This document shows positions 18,976-28,425 of a stretch of 64,000 nucleotides of DNA, piece by piece. Made by a program: the position numbers and the translations under genes. This DNA is from JBBAFS01 sp041655255 (GTDB lineage Bacteria; Spirochaetota; Spirochaetia; Sphaerochaetales; Sphaerochaetaceae), in the NCBI GenBank assembly GCA_041655255.1, contig JBBAFS010000001.1, forward strand, positions 8,988-72,987, written 5' to 3'. A model generated the notes under the pieces. The model did not search any database and was not told the DNA's origin. It saw nothing but the letters and a program-made list of their open reading frames with translations. Numbering within the stretch: position 1 is the first letter of the stretch; each line of letters begins with the position of its first letter.

Positions 18976-20182
18976 TACGTACTATCTCCATAGGTTCTTT
19001 CTTCAACAAAGATCGGGCTCCAAGGTAGCTAAAAAAAAGTGATAACGCACATACTCCAACACTAATTCCTATGACTTCACCTACACCTAAGTATGTTTGA
19101 AAAGGAAATAACAAAACAGCACTATGGCGTTGATATATCATAAAGTAGATGCGATCAGCAAAGTGTAAGATTGTGTTGAAGTTACGAATCACAACAAACG
19201 ATAACATTAAGCCAATAGCTTCACCTAACAGCGTAATGAAAGCTCCTTGAACTACAAATAGATGAGAGGAAAACTCTTTGCGAACCCCTAAGCTTCGTAA
19301 AATTGCTAACTCACGCTGTTTGACATACACGAGCCTCATAGATGCACTTTTTAAATTGATGGCAATAATGAAGAACATCAACCATAAAAAGAGATACATC
19401 AACATCTTCTCTAACAACAGTGCCGAGTACAATGCACTATTAAGTTGTTGCCAACTGAGAACTTCACTCTCTGGAAGAATGTTTTGAATCTGTTTTACCA
19501 CAGAGCCTACCTTGCGAAGATCTCGTTTTGTGAGGTAGATACCGTAGGTGTGTCGTCCTTGGTCATAAAGGTGTAAGAATTCTGGATCAGCGATAATAAT
19601 CGTTTTTTGATCAAACTCATCTAAGTGTGATCGAAACAAAGAATCGACACTAATTTCTTTATATTGAGGAGAGAGGGTCACTGTTTTACCTGGAGCGATA
19701 AACGTAACACCTATCTGTTCATTGGGACGAACGCCAATAGCGTATGATAAAGGCAATCCCATAGCAACTGTGGCTGTTGTAGAGGTTTCTGTCCATAGTG
19801 AAGAGTTGCTTTTAAATGGGTTAGAATCTGTTAAAAAGGAGGGCTCTATTATCCTAAGACGTGCAGTTACACTTTGAGAACTCCCTTTTTGAGAAACAAT
19901 GCTTTGTGTGTCGACAAACTGATACATGTGTTCAATAGCTTGTATCTCTTTAAGGTGTTCTTTAACCTGGTGTGTTTGTAAATTTGTTTTAAGTTGAATG
20001 TGAAAAGAGTCGATTGAGCGGATATGATCTAGTTGTTCATACTGTAATGCATTCATAACACTTAATAGAGTAAGAAGTGCTAATAATCCAATGGCAATAC
20101 CGATGACAATCACAATAGAGACGCTGTTATGTCGATTTGATCGTGAGAAAGCGTAGCGCCAACCTACTTTCAGTAAAAACAT
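18968..20182 (-). CDS. Lipoprotein-releasing type ABC transporter permease (LolC/LolE, FtsX fold)
   Basis: This is a second FtsX-fold permease of 404 residues: an N-terminal membrane segment (about 22-45), a periplasmic domain, and three C-terminal membrane segments (about 255-280, 310-335, 370-395). The cytoplasmic loop after the second segment carries RELAILRSLGVRKEF, the coupling-helix region conserved in LolC/E. It begins one base inside the stop codon of the exported protein upstream and overlaps the ATPase gene by 8 bases. Confidence 0.85.
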   Translation of the reverse strand: MFLLKVGWRYAFSRSNRHNSVSIVIVIGIAIGLLALLTLLSVMNALQYEQLDHIRSIDSFHIQLKTNLQTHQVKEHLKEIQAIEHMYQFVDTQSIVSQKGSSQSVTARLRIIEPSFLTDSNPFKSNSSLWTETSTTATVAMGLPLSYAIGVRPNEQIGVTFIAPGKTVTLSPQYKEISVDSLFRSHLDEFDQKTIIIADPEFLHLYDQGRHTYGIYLTKRDLRKVGSVVKQIQNILPESEVLSWQQLNSALYSALLLEKMLMYLFLWLMFFIIAINLKSASMRLVYVKQRELAILRSLGVRKEFSSHLFVVQGAFITLLGEAIGLMLSFVVIRNFNTILHFADRIYFMIYQRHSAVLLFPFQTYLGVGEVIGISVGVCALSLFFSYLGARSLLKKEPMEIVRNE

Positions 20183-21198
20183 TACCTATTCTCCTCTCTG
20201 TATGTGATCTGTAACACCGTGCGTTGATCTTGAGCATATGTGATATCGACATAATCTCGCCCATCTTCATAATGGGTGACTATGCTTCTACCGTCTTCTA
20301 AAAACTTCTGTGATCGAATAGGTTGATGATGAGTATACTCATACAACGATTCAACTTTCCCATCTTTGTAATACCGCTTTGTTTGAGAAAGTTCTCCTTT
20401 TATTTGTTGTTCAGACTCCTCTCTTAATTCTCCAAAAGAGTCATAGACAAACTCTTTTTGAGATATAAGCTCTTCATTATGATACACCATCTCTTTGATT
20501 AGGCGACCTATTTGATTGTAATACTTTTCACGTACATCACTCTCTGAAAATTGTTCTTTCACTACTAACATATCATCTTCGTAAGAGAGTGTAGTATCTA
20601 CAATATTTTCGCCTTTAACATAGCGTTGCTCTACAACCATATTTGAACTGATAAAACTAAGAGAGAGATATAACTCATTGTCTGTATAGGCATATAGTGG
20701 TACTTGAAGCGTTTGGGTAAAAAGGGATTCTGTTACTGTATCAGCATCTGTGATAAGTCGCACTCCAATGAGTGAGCCTTGTTGTGTACGATAATAGGTA
20801 ACTAATTGAATGAGTTGATTATCAACACTTGTTGCCACTTCATATAACCTCTGATCATCGTAGGTGTATAACACAGTACGCTCATGATTGTTATCACGTT
20901 CAATAACGGTAGTAAGTAGGCCATCAGTGTAGATTTTTTTCTGAACTGATTGATCACTCAACGTTGTAGTGTGAGTAATTTCACTATGATGTTTTGTGAT
21001 TGTGGTATGTTCATACAACGTGTTCTCTTTATACAAAGAGTGTTCATCTTCACTGAGGTGTAATGCCCATGTTTGTTTCAGTGCTTCTTCTTTAGTTGTC
21101 TCTTCAAGGGGCATTCCAATACTGTTTGAAATGAACCACTGTGCGTTGAGGTGTGAAAGTAACAGAAAAATCACACCTAAGAGAACACTTTTTTTCAT
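20182..21198 (-). CDS. Exported protein with MORN/YwqK-like beta repeats, unknown
   Basis: I do not recognise a named family. The 338-residue protein has a signal peptide (residues 1-19, ending HLNAQ). The rest is beta-rich with repeated units of the type YxDGxxxxxxxYxxxG, for example KRYYKDGKVESLYEY, EFVYDSFGELREE and RYVKGENIVDT. This recalls MORN or YwqK-antitoxin-like repeats found in Bacteroidetes and spirochaete surface or periplasmic proteins. Its place between ftsY and the LolCDE-like genes, with overlaps of 4 and 1 bases, suggests a link with envelope biogenesis, but this is only inference. Confidence 0.7.
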   Translation of the reverse strand: MKKSVLLGVIFLLLSHLNAQWFISNSIGMPLEETTKEEALKQTWALHLSEDEHSLYKENTLYEHTTITKHHSEITHTTTLSDQSVQKKIYTDGLLTTVIERDNNHERTVLYTYDDQRLYEVATSVDNQLIQLVTYYRTQQGSLIGVRLITDADTVTESLFTQTLQVPLYAYTDNELYLSLSFISSNMVVEQRYVKGENIVDTTLSYEDDMLVVKEQFSESDVREKYYNQIGRLIKEMVYHNEELISQKEFVYDSFGELREESEQQIKGELSQTKRYYKDGKVESLYEYTHHQPIRSQKFLEDGRSIVTHYEDGRDYVDITYAQDQRTVLQITYREENR

Positions 21199-22073
21199 TC
21201 ATCTATTCCAATAAGAGTGTGTATAAAGTGATCTTTATCAAAGAGGTGAATATCATCATACGTCTCTCCTACTCCGACAAAAGCAACTGGAATATTGAGT
21301 TGTGATCCTATTTGAATAAGTGTTCCCCCTTTGGAGGCTGAATCATATTTCGCTAAAATAAGGGCATCGATATCGATGGCCTGTTGAAATAACTGAGCTT
21401 GCATAAGCCCGTTTTGACCAGTTGTTGCATCAATGACTAAAAACTTCTTGTAACAAGAGGGATCTTTAATCTTACTGGTAATGATTTTATCAATCTTTTG
21501 TAACTCTCGCAGGAGGTTCTCTTTATTGTGCATCCTACCAGCGGTGTCAGCTAAAATAAGGGTATCTTTTCTTGCTTGGGCACTTTCAATGGCATCAAAG
21601 ATAACAGCGCCTGGATCACTTCCATCTTTTTGTTTCACAATTCGTGTGTCAGTTCGCTCGGCATGAAGTTGTAATTGATCAATTGCAGCTGCACGATAGG
21701 TATCACCTGCAGCAAGAAGAACACGCTCACCTCTTTTTTTGTAATAGGCAGCCATTTTAGCTATAGTGGTTGTTTTACCTACTCCATTCACCCCTAAAAC
21801 TAAAAAGATGTTCGTAGCATCGCTTGTTAACTCGGGCTCATAAGAATGAATTTTTTCACTGAGGATCTCTTTCATCTTGTTTTGTAAATCTTCTTTGGAA
21901 ACGAGTTTCTCTGTACTCGCTAATGCTCGTAAAGCATCAGAGATCTCCATAGCTATGCGAGCGCCTAAATCACCCTCGATGAGGGTGTCTTCGAGTTCTT
22001 CAAAGAATTCTTCATTGAGAGTTTTTATTCCAAATAAGGCTTTTATTTTTGAGCCGAAACTTCTTTTTTTCAT
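21195..22073 (-). CDS. ftsY: Signal recognition particle receptor FtsY
   Basis: This is the SRP receptor GTPase that docks ribosome-SRP complexes at the membrane; the partner Ffh is encoded at 50994-52325. The N domain (residues 1-85) is followed by the G domain: GVNGVGKTTT (about 96), AAGDTYRAAAIDQL, DTAGRMHNKENL, LAKYDSASKGG and GVGETYDDIHLF. With 292 residues it lacks the long acidic A domain of E. coli FtsY; the N-terminal MKKRSFGSKIKALFG helix is the likely membrane-targeting element. Confidence 0.95.
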   Translation of the reverse strand: MKKRSFGSKIKALFGIKTLNEEFFEELEDTLIEGDLGARIAMEISDALRALASTEKLVSKEDLQNKMKEILSEKIHSYEPELTSDATNIFLVLGVNGVGKTTTIAKMAAYYKKRGERVLLAAGDTYRAAAIDQLQLHAERTDTRIVKQKDGSDPGAVIFDAIESAQARKDTLILADTAGRMHNKENLLRELQKIDKIITSKIKDPSCYKKFLVIDATTGQNGLMQAQLFQQAIDIDALILAKYDSASKGGTLIQIGSQLNIPVAFVGVGETYDDIHLFDKDHFIHTLIGIDE

Positions 22074-22076
22074 GAA

Positions 22077-23342
22077 CTACCTCACGCTGTAGTGATTGAG
22101 AGAACTATACTTTGTTTTATGGTAATATGCAAATAATCGCCCTACTGTTTCAAAGGTGCTTAAGGCTGTTATACCCCCTAAAAGGTAGCCCACAGAACTC
22201 ATTATAACTGCTTGTTCTTCACTAAGATCAAGTGAGTGTAATAAGCTTTGAGCGGTAATACCTAAAGCTCCTAACAAAAGTGTTCGACCAAATGAGTTAT
22301 AAAAAGAGGTTTGACTTTGTAATACCAATTGAGGATTAATCCAAGGAACATCAAATGTAAGATGGACTTCATGGGTGTTACGATCTACTTCTACTTGTGT
22401 ATGAGTATCAACAAGGTCAAAAGCTAATGGTAGTGTTCTCCCTTGTATAAGATATGGGAGTGTACATGGAGATTTTTCATCAAAAAGTTGAACAGCGACA
22501 TCTTGTGCATACGAAGTAATTAACACACTTTGAGGTTTTTGAGTTGCAAGATCAATAACTACAGAATGTTCTCCCTTTTTCAGTAAAATATCCTGTGAAT
22601 CATACCCAAATGATGAGAGTGTTAATGTAAGATCTTGAGAAGGAACAATAGCTAAGTTTTGTATGACCAATATATCTTGATTATCATGTTGGATGTCGTA
22701 TGAGGGGATATCACTTTGTGTGTGAATGACTCTCAGGTGAGTGATCTCTCCTAATACTAATAGTTGTTCTAACGCCTCTTGAACTAAGGTGTGACGCTCA
22801 ACATGACTCTTTATGTTGTCATATATAGGTATATAGCCAAGAGTCTTTGAATACAATATCAGGCGATAACGAAGAAGCTGATCTACCTGTTCAACGAGTG
22901 AAATCACCATTGCATCGAGTTTCTCTTTCTCTAAGATGTAATTGGCAATCTCTGGCAACATTAACGCGGCTCTTGTTTGTAGATTTTTATGGGGTATAAC
23001 AGAAGTGAAGGTAGAAAAATGATACTCATCACTCTCATGTAGAACCTGAGATTGGCCTTGCTCTTTAACAGCATAATCACCTTTTTGGAAACGAGTGTGT
23101 TGTTCTTTAAGAAACGTAAGATTCTCTTGTAGAGTTTGTCTAGTGTGGTGTTCTTCAATGAGTTCACTCACAGGCGTTATAATTGAGATATTATGCTCTA
23201 TTAATGGAGCTATAATCTGTTTCATTGGTTGAAATGATGAAACAGAAGAGAGTTCTACATAGCCAATGTTAATCTCTGAGGCAAACACAAAAGAGATAAG
23301 GGTAACAACTGATATGACTACGACTCTCTTAAGAATGTGCAC
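22077..23342 (-). CDS. Exported, C-terminally anchored protein, unknown
   Basis: This 421-residue protein starts with a signal peptide (residues 5-21). It has a mainly helical N-terminal half and a beta-rich region (about 235-345) whose segments LTLSSFGYDSQDILLKKGEH and HSVVIDL look like PEGA-type surface domains. Near the C terminus are hydrophobic stretches (about 350-370 and 380-400) that may anchor it. It begins with GTG inside the prfB stop region (TAGTG), so translation is probably coupled to prfB. A similar prfB - exported protein - ftsY order would be worth checking in other spirochaetes. The function is unknown. Confidence 0.65.
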   Translation of the reverse strand: MHILKRVVVISVVTLISFVFASEINIGYVELSSVSSFQPMKQIIAPLIEHNISIITPVSELIEEHHTRQTLQENLTFLKEQHTRFQKGDYAVKEQGQSQVLHESDEYHFSTFTSVIPHKNLQTRAALMLPEIANYILEKEKLDAMVISLVEQVDQLLRYRLILYSKTLGYIPIYDNIKSHVERHTLVQEALEQLLVLGEITHLRVIHTQSDIPSYDIQHDNQDILVIQNLAIVPSQDLTLTLSSFGYDSQDILLKKGEHSVVIDLATQKPQSVLITSYAQDVAVQLFDEKSPCTLPYLIQGRTLPLAFDLVDTHTQVEVDRNTHEVHLTFDVPWINPQLVLQSQTSFYNSFGRTLLLGALGITAQSLLHSLDLSEEQAVIMSSVGYLLGGITALSTFETVGRLFAYYHKTKYSSLNHYSVR

Positions 23343-24446
23343 TAAGAGTTCTCTCCTACCTGTAAAGTGAGATATGATTCGATAAATGGAGAGATATCTC
23401 CATCCATCACAGCTTGAATATTTCCCGTTTGATACTGAGTTCTGTGGTCTTTTACCATGGTATAAGGCTGAAACACGTATGAGCGGATTTGGTTTCCCCA
23501 GCTAATCTCTTTTTTCTCTAATGCATGAGCATTAAACTCTTCATCAGATTTCTCTTTATAATATTCGTAGAGACGACTTTTTAATACTTTCATCGCAGTC
23601 GCTTTATTCATATGTTGTGATCGCTCATTTTGACATGCAACCACAATACCTGTTGGTAAGTGTGTGATTCGAACAGCACTATCCGTTTTATTGACGTGTT
23701 GCCCCCCTGCTCCACCTGCACGGTAGGTGTCGATACGTAAATCACTTGTATCAATGTCTACTTCAATCTCATCGTCAATCACAGGTGAAACATAGACACT
23801 TGTAAAGGAGGTATGTCGTCGTTTATTTGAATCAAATGGGCTAATACGAACCAGGCGATGGACACCTGCTTCACCATGAAGGTAGCCGTATGCAAATTCA
23901 CCTTTCACCTGTAAGGTGACCGACTTCACTCCCCCTTCAGCTTCTAAAAGATCGACAATATCGACTTTGAATCCCTCTTGTTCACACCACCTGAGATACA
24001 TCCTCATTAACATAGAAGCCCAATCACATGCTTCAGTCCCCCCAGCTCCTGAGTGGACAGATAAAAAGCAATCGCTTCGGTCAAATCGACCTGAAAGAAG
24101 CTTTTTAAGACGTAAGCTCTGATACTCTTGATCTAACTTAAGAATGCTCTTATCGAGGTGAGAGGCAACTTCTTCATCTTCTTCATCTTCGTACATTACA
24201 ATAAGTTCATCTAACTCAGTAAGAGAAGCAATGAGTTCTTTCCATGGATACAAAGAATCTTTTAAGGCGTTCAGTTTATTAAAAAGAGCATCAGATTGTT
24301 TTTTATCTTTCCAAAAGTCGGGATCTAATGTCTCTTTCTCTAAACGTTCAATTTCAGAGGCGAGTTGTTCGTGGTCAAAGATGCCTCCACACTTCGAAAG
24401 CTTCCTCTTTGAGAGTTTCAAATAATGATTGGTATGTTAAATTCAT
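23342..24446 (-). CDS. prfB: Peptide chain release factor 2, made by programmed +1 frameshift
   Basis: RF2 releases proteins at UGA and UAA. The ATG at 24446 (AAGGAG five bases upstream) opens 23 codons ending at CTT (24380-24378) and an in-frame TGA (24377-24375). Skipping one T and continuing with GAC joins the main frame from 24376 to 23342, giving about 367 residues. The stop-codon reading motif SPF is in VRISPFDSNKRRHTSF and the peptidyl-hydrolysis GGQ in AGGAGGQHVNKT. The start overlaps the GH57-like stop as ATGA. A simple ORF call would start within the second frame and miss the true N terminus (MNLTYQSLFETL). Confidence 0.95.
24374..24388 (-). promoter_or_regulatory. prfB autoregulatory frameshift site
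   Basis: On the minus strand GGAGG (24388-24384), CAT, then CTTTGAC (24380-24374). The internal Shine-Dalgarno three bases before CTT TGA C is the classic RF2 arrangement: low RF2 makes the ribosome pause at TGA and slip +1, raising RF2 synthesis. Confidence 0.95.
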
Positions 24447-26383
24447 GATAACTCCTTTTTAGCGTAAGCAACCTTTGATGAGCGCTCAATGCGTAAACCG
24501 ACTGTCCACTTCTTCGTAGCACCACCGGCAAGATCAAACTCCCATATTGGAAGTAATAAAGTGTGTTGATACAATTGCTCTACTCCACCAATGGTCTCTA
24601 ATTCAGTGATGTGATCATTTTTATAGAGTGTGAAACGGGCATCGGAGGCGACACTTAGTAGTGTCTTATTAGCTACATCGATTACTCTCATGTTCTTTAA
24701 TTGTGTATACAATGATTGCTCATTATTAAGCATTTTATTTCGACTTTTTTCTACAGTGTAGAGTGAATAGGTCGATTTTTCGGTCTCTTTAAACGAAAGA
24801 TTTAATTCAGAACCAAAATACCCCTTCTTTTTGTGTTTACCAGTATTGGTAAGAGAAAATTCTACCACAATGGTATTTGCCTTAAATGAGTATTTTTTCT
24901 CAATGTGGAAACTTCCTAATGAGAAGGGGAGTTTTTCTACATCTAATGAGACAACTACTTCATGTCTGTTGACAGCATCACATTGCACGTTATAAATGTG
25001 TTCACCACAGTTATACACCTGTTTTGTGTCATATTTATTATAAGGATCAAGTGTATGTTGAGAAGGAAGTAATACATCATTAAAAGAGCGTTGAAATGTC
25101 CCTTTTTTAACATCTCCGTTGTGAGATAAACCACTGAAGGTATCACCGTAGTTCCAACTTGTCGGTAGATAACTTAACTCTTCAAGTGCACCACCGGTGG
25201 CACTTAACACTGATCCAATATTTTTTCCTTGCCAAAGAATCTCTTTACGTCCATCTAAATCAAGATCGTACGAAAGAGGGAAACTGATACTTTCACTTGA
25301 GCTTAAGACTCGTTGTGCTTCGATAAGAGAAGCGTAAATATGTTTACGGTAGCAAGAACGGTACATACCACCACTAGCATCATAGGTAAACGGTGCTCCG
25401 CTCGTTGCTTTAGCTAATAGAGAATGAACCCGTTTACGTACATCTTTATTCTTCTTATAAATACGAGTTAACTCATGAAGATATAAAGAGCGGCCATGAA
25501 GGTGGTGTAACTCTTCACTTTGTAATAAGAGTTCATTAAACGACTTGATCTCTTCAATTGAAGAATCAAGACCATACCATGAAGAGCGTAAAAATCCTTT
25601 TTGTTGAGTAGCATCCATTTCACTCTCTTGTAATAACGAGGAGTGATGCTGGTTTTTATCAAATAGTGAGTGAATCAACGATGAAATTACATCTTGGTTC
25701 ATCTCTTCATTATCCTCACAACACCCTTGAAGAAGATGATCTATATTCACCATGACAAAGGCCGATTGACTCGAACCAAAGGTAAGAGTTTCAAGTTCTT
25801 TAGTGACTTGGTCAAAAGTCTTCTCTTTGGTTGCATACTCTTTAATCAAATGTTCAACAGGGTAAAAGGTTGGAACAATTTCGACCATTTTCCCCATATC
25901 ATGCATAATAAATGGATCTTGTTGCCCCTGTTGTTGCTGTAATTGATCATACGTAGAGATTACTACCCTCTCTACATTTGCCATATGAAGTGGGGAGATG
26001 TATGAAGAGTTCCATATCTGGTTATATAACCAAATTGAGCGAGGACGCTGTCCAAATCGGCGACGAATAAATGTTGTTGTTCGCTCTAATTCATTTGACC
26101 TATCTTTGATTTGCAACAATTGTAGTATGGCTTGGTGATATGACCCCCCTAACAGCTCTACTTGTTGCCTTTTTATTAAATCAGATAACAACATTCCTAT
26201 CTCTGGATAAGAGTGTTCAAACCACTCAAGTGTCGTTGGTGAGAAATAGAGATGCATCTTTAAATCAGGAGTATTATAGAGATAGGTCAACAGCGGCCTA
26301 TAGGCAAGCGAAAGAGCCCTCTCCATTAAAGAAGAGGGTGTCGCAGGTGAGAGTTGGCTATAGACGCCAAAATAGAGAGCCAT
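24443..26383 (-). CDS. GH57-family protein (4-alpha-glucanotransferase-like) lacking catalytic residues
   Basis: The 646-residue chain follows the GH57 amylase/4-alpha-glucanotransferase fold from end to end, including the YDLDLDGRKEILWQG region and the C-terminal beta-sandwich (FGSELNLSF, GGVEQLYQHTLLLPIWEFDLAGG). However, the catalytic motifs are replaced. The N-terminal HNHQP motif reads YSQLS (residues 8-12). The GFYEPVL motif reads GGSYHQAIL. The nucleophile motif WLTERVW reads WLYNQIW, with Asn121 in place of Glu. The acid/base region HDDGEKFG reads VNIDHLLQG (about 212-220). It is therefore probably a non-catalytic carbohydrate-binding or structural protein. It lies 13 bases after rnfB and overlaps prfB by four bases. 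The frame is intact and codon use looks ordinary, so it is not a decaying pseudogene. Confidence 0.85.
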   Translation of the reverse strand: MALYFGVYSQLSPATPSSLMERALSLAYRPLLTYLYNTPDLKMHLYFSPTTLEWFEHSYPEIGMLLSDLIKRQQVELLGGSYHQAILQLLQIKDRSNELERTTTFIRRRFGQRPRSIWLYNQIWNSSYISPLHMANVERVVISTYDQLQQQQGQQDPFIMHDMGKMVEIVPTFYPVEHLIKEYATKEKTFDQVTKELETLTFGSSQSAFVMVNIDHLLQGCCEDNEEMNQDVISSLIHSLFDKNQHHSSLLQESEMDATQQKGFLRSSWYGLDSSIEEIKSFNELLLQSEELHHLHGRSLYLHELTRIYKKNKDVRKRVHSLLAKATSGAPFTYDASGGMYRSCYRKHIYASLIEAQRVLSSSESISFPLSYDLDLDGRKEILWQGKNIGSVLSATGGALEELSYLPTSWNYGDTFSGLSHNGDVKKGTFQRSFNDVLLPSQHTLDPYNKYDTKQVYNCGEHIYNVQCDAVNRHEVVVSLDVEKLPFSLGSFHIEKKYSFKANTIVVEFSLTNTGKHKKKGYFGSELNLSFKETEKSTYSLYTVEKSRNKMLNNEQSLYTQLKNMRVIDVANKTLLSVASDARFTLYKNDHITELETIGGVEQLYQHTLLLPIWEFDLAGGATKKWTVGLRIERSSKVAYAKKELS

Positions 26384-26396
26384 ACACTATCCTATA

Positions 26397-27194
26397 CTAC
26401 ATAGCCTCAACAATGCACTTAGTAGGACAAGCAGCAGCAGCTTCAGCTATTTGTGTCATTGGTCTGCTATAATCTATTTCACTGAGGAAGTTAGCAACTA
26501 CACAACCCGAATCGGGGAATTTGCGTTCACAAATATTACATGCAATACATCCAACTTCACAAATTTTACGTACCACAGGTCCACGATCATGACTGTTACA
26601 AGCAACCACGTGTGACCCTCGAGCTGGAATCATCTTAATGACATGGGTAGGACACACTAAGGTGCATTTTTCACATCCAATACATAAATCTGGATTGACG
26701 GTGACATTACCAATCTCATCGCGGTAAATGGCATCGGTTGGACACACCTGAATACACGATCCTTGATGAAGACATCCATACGTACATGCAGACTCTCCAT
26801 CCAGAAGCATGAACGCTGCACTACACTCCTCAACTCCATCATAGACGAAGTTTCGTTTGGTTAACTCATTGTTTCCACGACAGTGGACAAAAGCAACCAT
26901 CTTCTCCCCCATCTCAGTTGCCTCTTCTCCTAAGATTTCAGCAACCTTTACCGCTGTTTCTGCTCCTCCAGGTGTACACAGACCATTTTCAGCCTCTTTA
27001 GCACTTAAAGCATCGGCATATCCACTACAACCGGGATATCCACACGCTCCACAGTTAGCACCTGGAAGAGCTTCTAAAATTAATTCAGCACGGACATCTT
27101 TTTCGACGGCAAGTTTTTGACTTGCCACAGCAAGGCCCAATCCCAACAACAGAGATAAGACCGATATGATTAGAAAAGCAAATAATATATTCAT
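26397..27194 (-). CDS. rnfB: Rnf complex subunit B (iron-sulfur protein)
   Basis: RnfB passes electrons from ferredoxin into the Rnf complex. Residues 1-25 form a membrane anchor; a Cys-rich domain follows (GANCGACGYPGCSGYADAL, one [4Fe-4S] cluster). Then come ferredoxin-like modules with CIQVCP, CIGCEKCTLVCP and CEVGCIACNICERKFP motifs, and a C-terminal AAACPTKCIVEAM. At 265 residues it is close to the clostridial form. It is the last of six rnf genes, seven bases after rnfA. Confidence 0.95.
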   Translation of the reverse strand: MNILFAFLIISVLSLLLGLGLAVASQKLAVEKDVRAELILEALPGANCGACGYPGCSGYADALSAKEAENGLCTPGGAETAVKVAEILGEEATEMGEKMVAFVHCRGNNELTKRNFVYDGVEECSAAFMLLDGESACTYGCLHQGSCIQVCPTDAIYRDEIGNVTVNPDLCIGCEKCTLVCPTHVIKMIPARGSHVVACNSHDRGPVVRKICEVGCIACNICERKFPDSGCVVANFLSEIDYSRPMTQIAEAAAACPTKCIVEAM

Positions 27195-27201
27195 ACAACT
27201 A

Positions 27202-27792
27202 CTACCCCAGCAAGTTTGTAATGAGGGATTTATCGAAAGCCATAAATGCTAAGGCCATCAATCCACCACTAATAAAAGCAATTGGAACACCTTGGAATAC
27301 TTTTCTCACTGGGTGTAAATCTAAGCGTTCACGAATATTGCTCATTAAAATCAATGCTAAGGTAAAACCAATACCAGCAGCAACTCCAGCAGCAAAACTC
27401 TCCATCAGTGAGTAGTTTTCACCAATATTCATAATGGCAATTCCCAACACAGCACAGTTCGTTGTAATAAGTGGAAGGAAGATTCCCAATGCTTTATACA
27501 ATCCTGGGGAGTTCTTTTGAATAATCATCTCAACAAATTGAACTAACGCAGCAATCAACAAGATAAATGAGAGTGTTTGTAAGTATTGTAATTGGAGAGG
27601 GAGTAAGATGGCGTGGTAGATAATCCACGTCATAATGGAAGCAATTCCCATAACAAAGGTTACTGCCATTCCCATCCCGATTGCCGATTCACTGTTTCTC
27701 GAAACCCCAATAAAAGGACACAGTCCTAAGAATTGGGATAAAATAAAGTTATTAACAAAAATAAATGTGATAAATATTGCAATATATGTCAT
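27202..27792 (-). CDS. rnfA: Rnf complex subunit A
   Basis: This integral membrane subunit has 196 residues and six hydrophobic segments. Conserved family features are NNFILSQFLGLCPFIGVS near the N terminus and LITTNCAVLGIA in the middle. In the RnfA/RnfE pair these two Cys-containing half-helices bind a shared membrane [2Fe-2S] cluster. The gene is separated from rnfE and rnfB by three and seven bases. Confidence 0.95.
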   Translation of the reverse strand: MTYIAIFITFIFVNNFILSQFLGLCPFIGVSRNSESAIGMGMAVTFVMGIASIMTWIIYHAILLPLQLQYLQTLSFILLIAALVQFVEMIIQKNSPGLYKALGIFLPLITTNCAVLGIAIMNIGENYSLMESFAAGVAAGIGFTLALILMSNIRERLDLHPVRKVFQGVPIAFISGGLMALAFMAFDKSLITNLLG

Positions 27793-27795
27793 CTC

Positions 27796-28425
27796 TTAAG
27801 CCTTTTTCCTTTGTGAGTACCACTCAAAAAATGCTTTTAAATATCCCATTAAAAGCAGAGCTCCAGCTGCTAAAGTCATAACTCGAACTGGATAGGTGTA
27901 AAGCACTGGAATCTTAATAACACCACTGAAAGATCCCATTGGCATTAAGGTAATGGTACCTGAACCAAACATCTCTCTAATTAGGGCAATTAAGGTAAGT
28001 GATAAGGTAAAACCTACTCCCATACCAATTCCATCCAAAGCAGAATCGAGGACACTATTTTTACTTGCAAATGCTTCAGCTCGACCTAAGATGATACAGT
28101 TAACAACTATCAACGGTAAGAAAATACCTAAAGCTTGGTACACCGCAGGTGCAAAAGCGTGCATCAACATCTCAACTATGGTGACAAAAGCGGCAATAAT
28201 GACGATATAAGCAGGTATACGAACACTAGAAGGAATAAAATCTTTCAACAGTGAAATAAAGACGTTTGAAAACAGCAGTACAAAAATAACTGCTAAGCCC
28301 ATCCCTATTCCGTTCACAACTTGAGTTGTAACTCCCAATGTCGGACACAATCCCAGCATAATGATAAATACTGGGTTTTCTTTAAAGATCCCTTTTGTGA
28401 GGACGCTAAGACGATTTTTTTCCAT
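27796..28425 (-). CDS. rnfE: Rnf complex subunit E
   Basis: This is the 209-residue membrane partner of RnfA with the same inverted fold. ENPVFIIMLGLCPTLGVTTQ and LPLIVVNCIILGRAEAFA carry the paired Cys residues. Six membrane helices are visible and the N terminus is cytoplasmic and basic. The ATG overlaps the rnfG stop by one base. Confidence 0.95.
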   Translation of the reverse strand: MEKNRLSVLTKGIFKENPVFIIMLGLCPTLGVTTQVVNGIGMGLAVIFVLLFSNVFISLLKDFIPSSVRIPAYIVIIAAFVTIVEMLMHAFAPAVYQALGIFLPLIVVNCIILGRAEAFASKNSVLDSALDGIGMGVGFTLSLTLIALIREMFGSGTITLMPMGSFSGVIKIPVLYTYPVRVMTLAAGALLLMGYLKAFFEWYSQRKKA

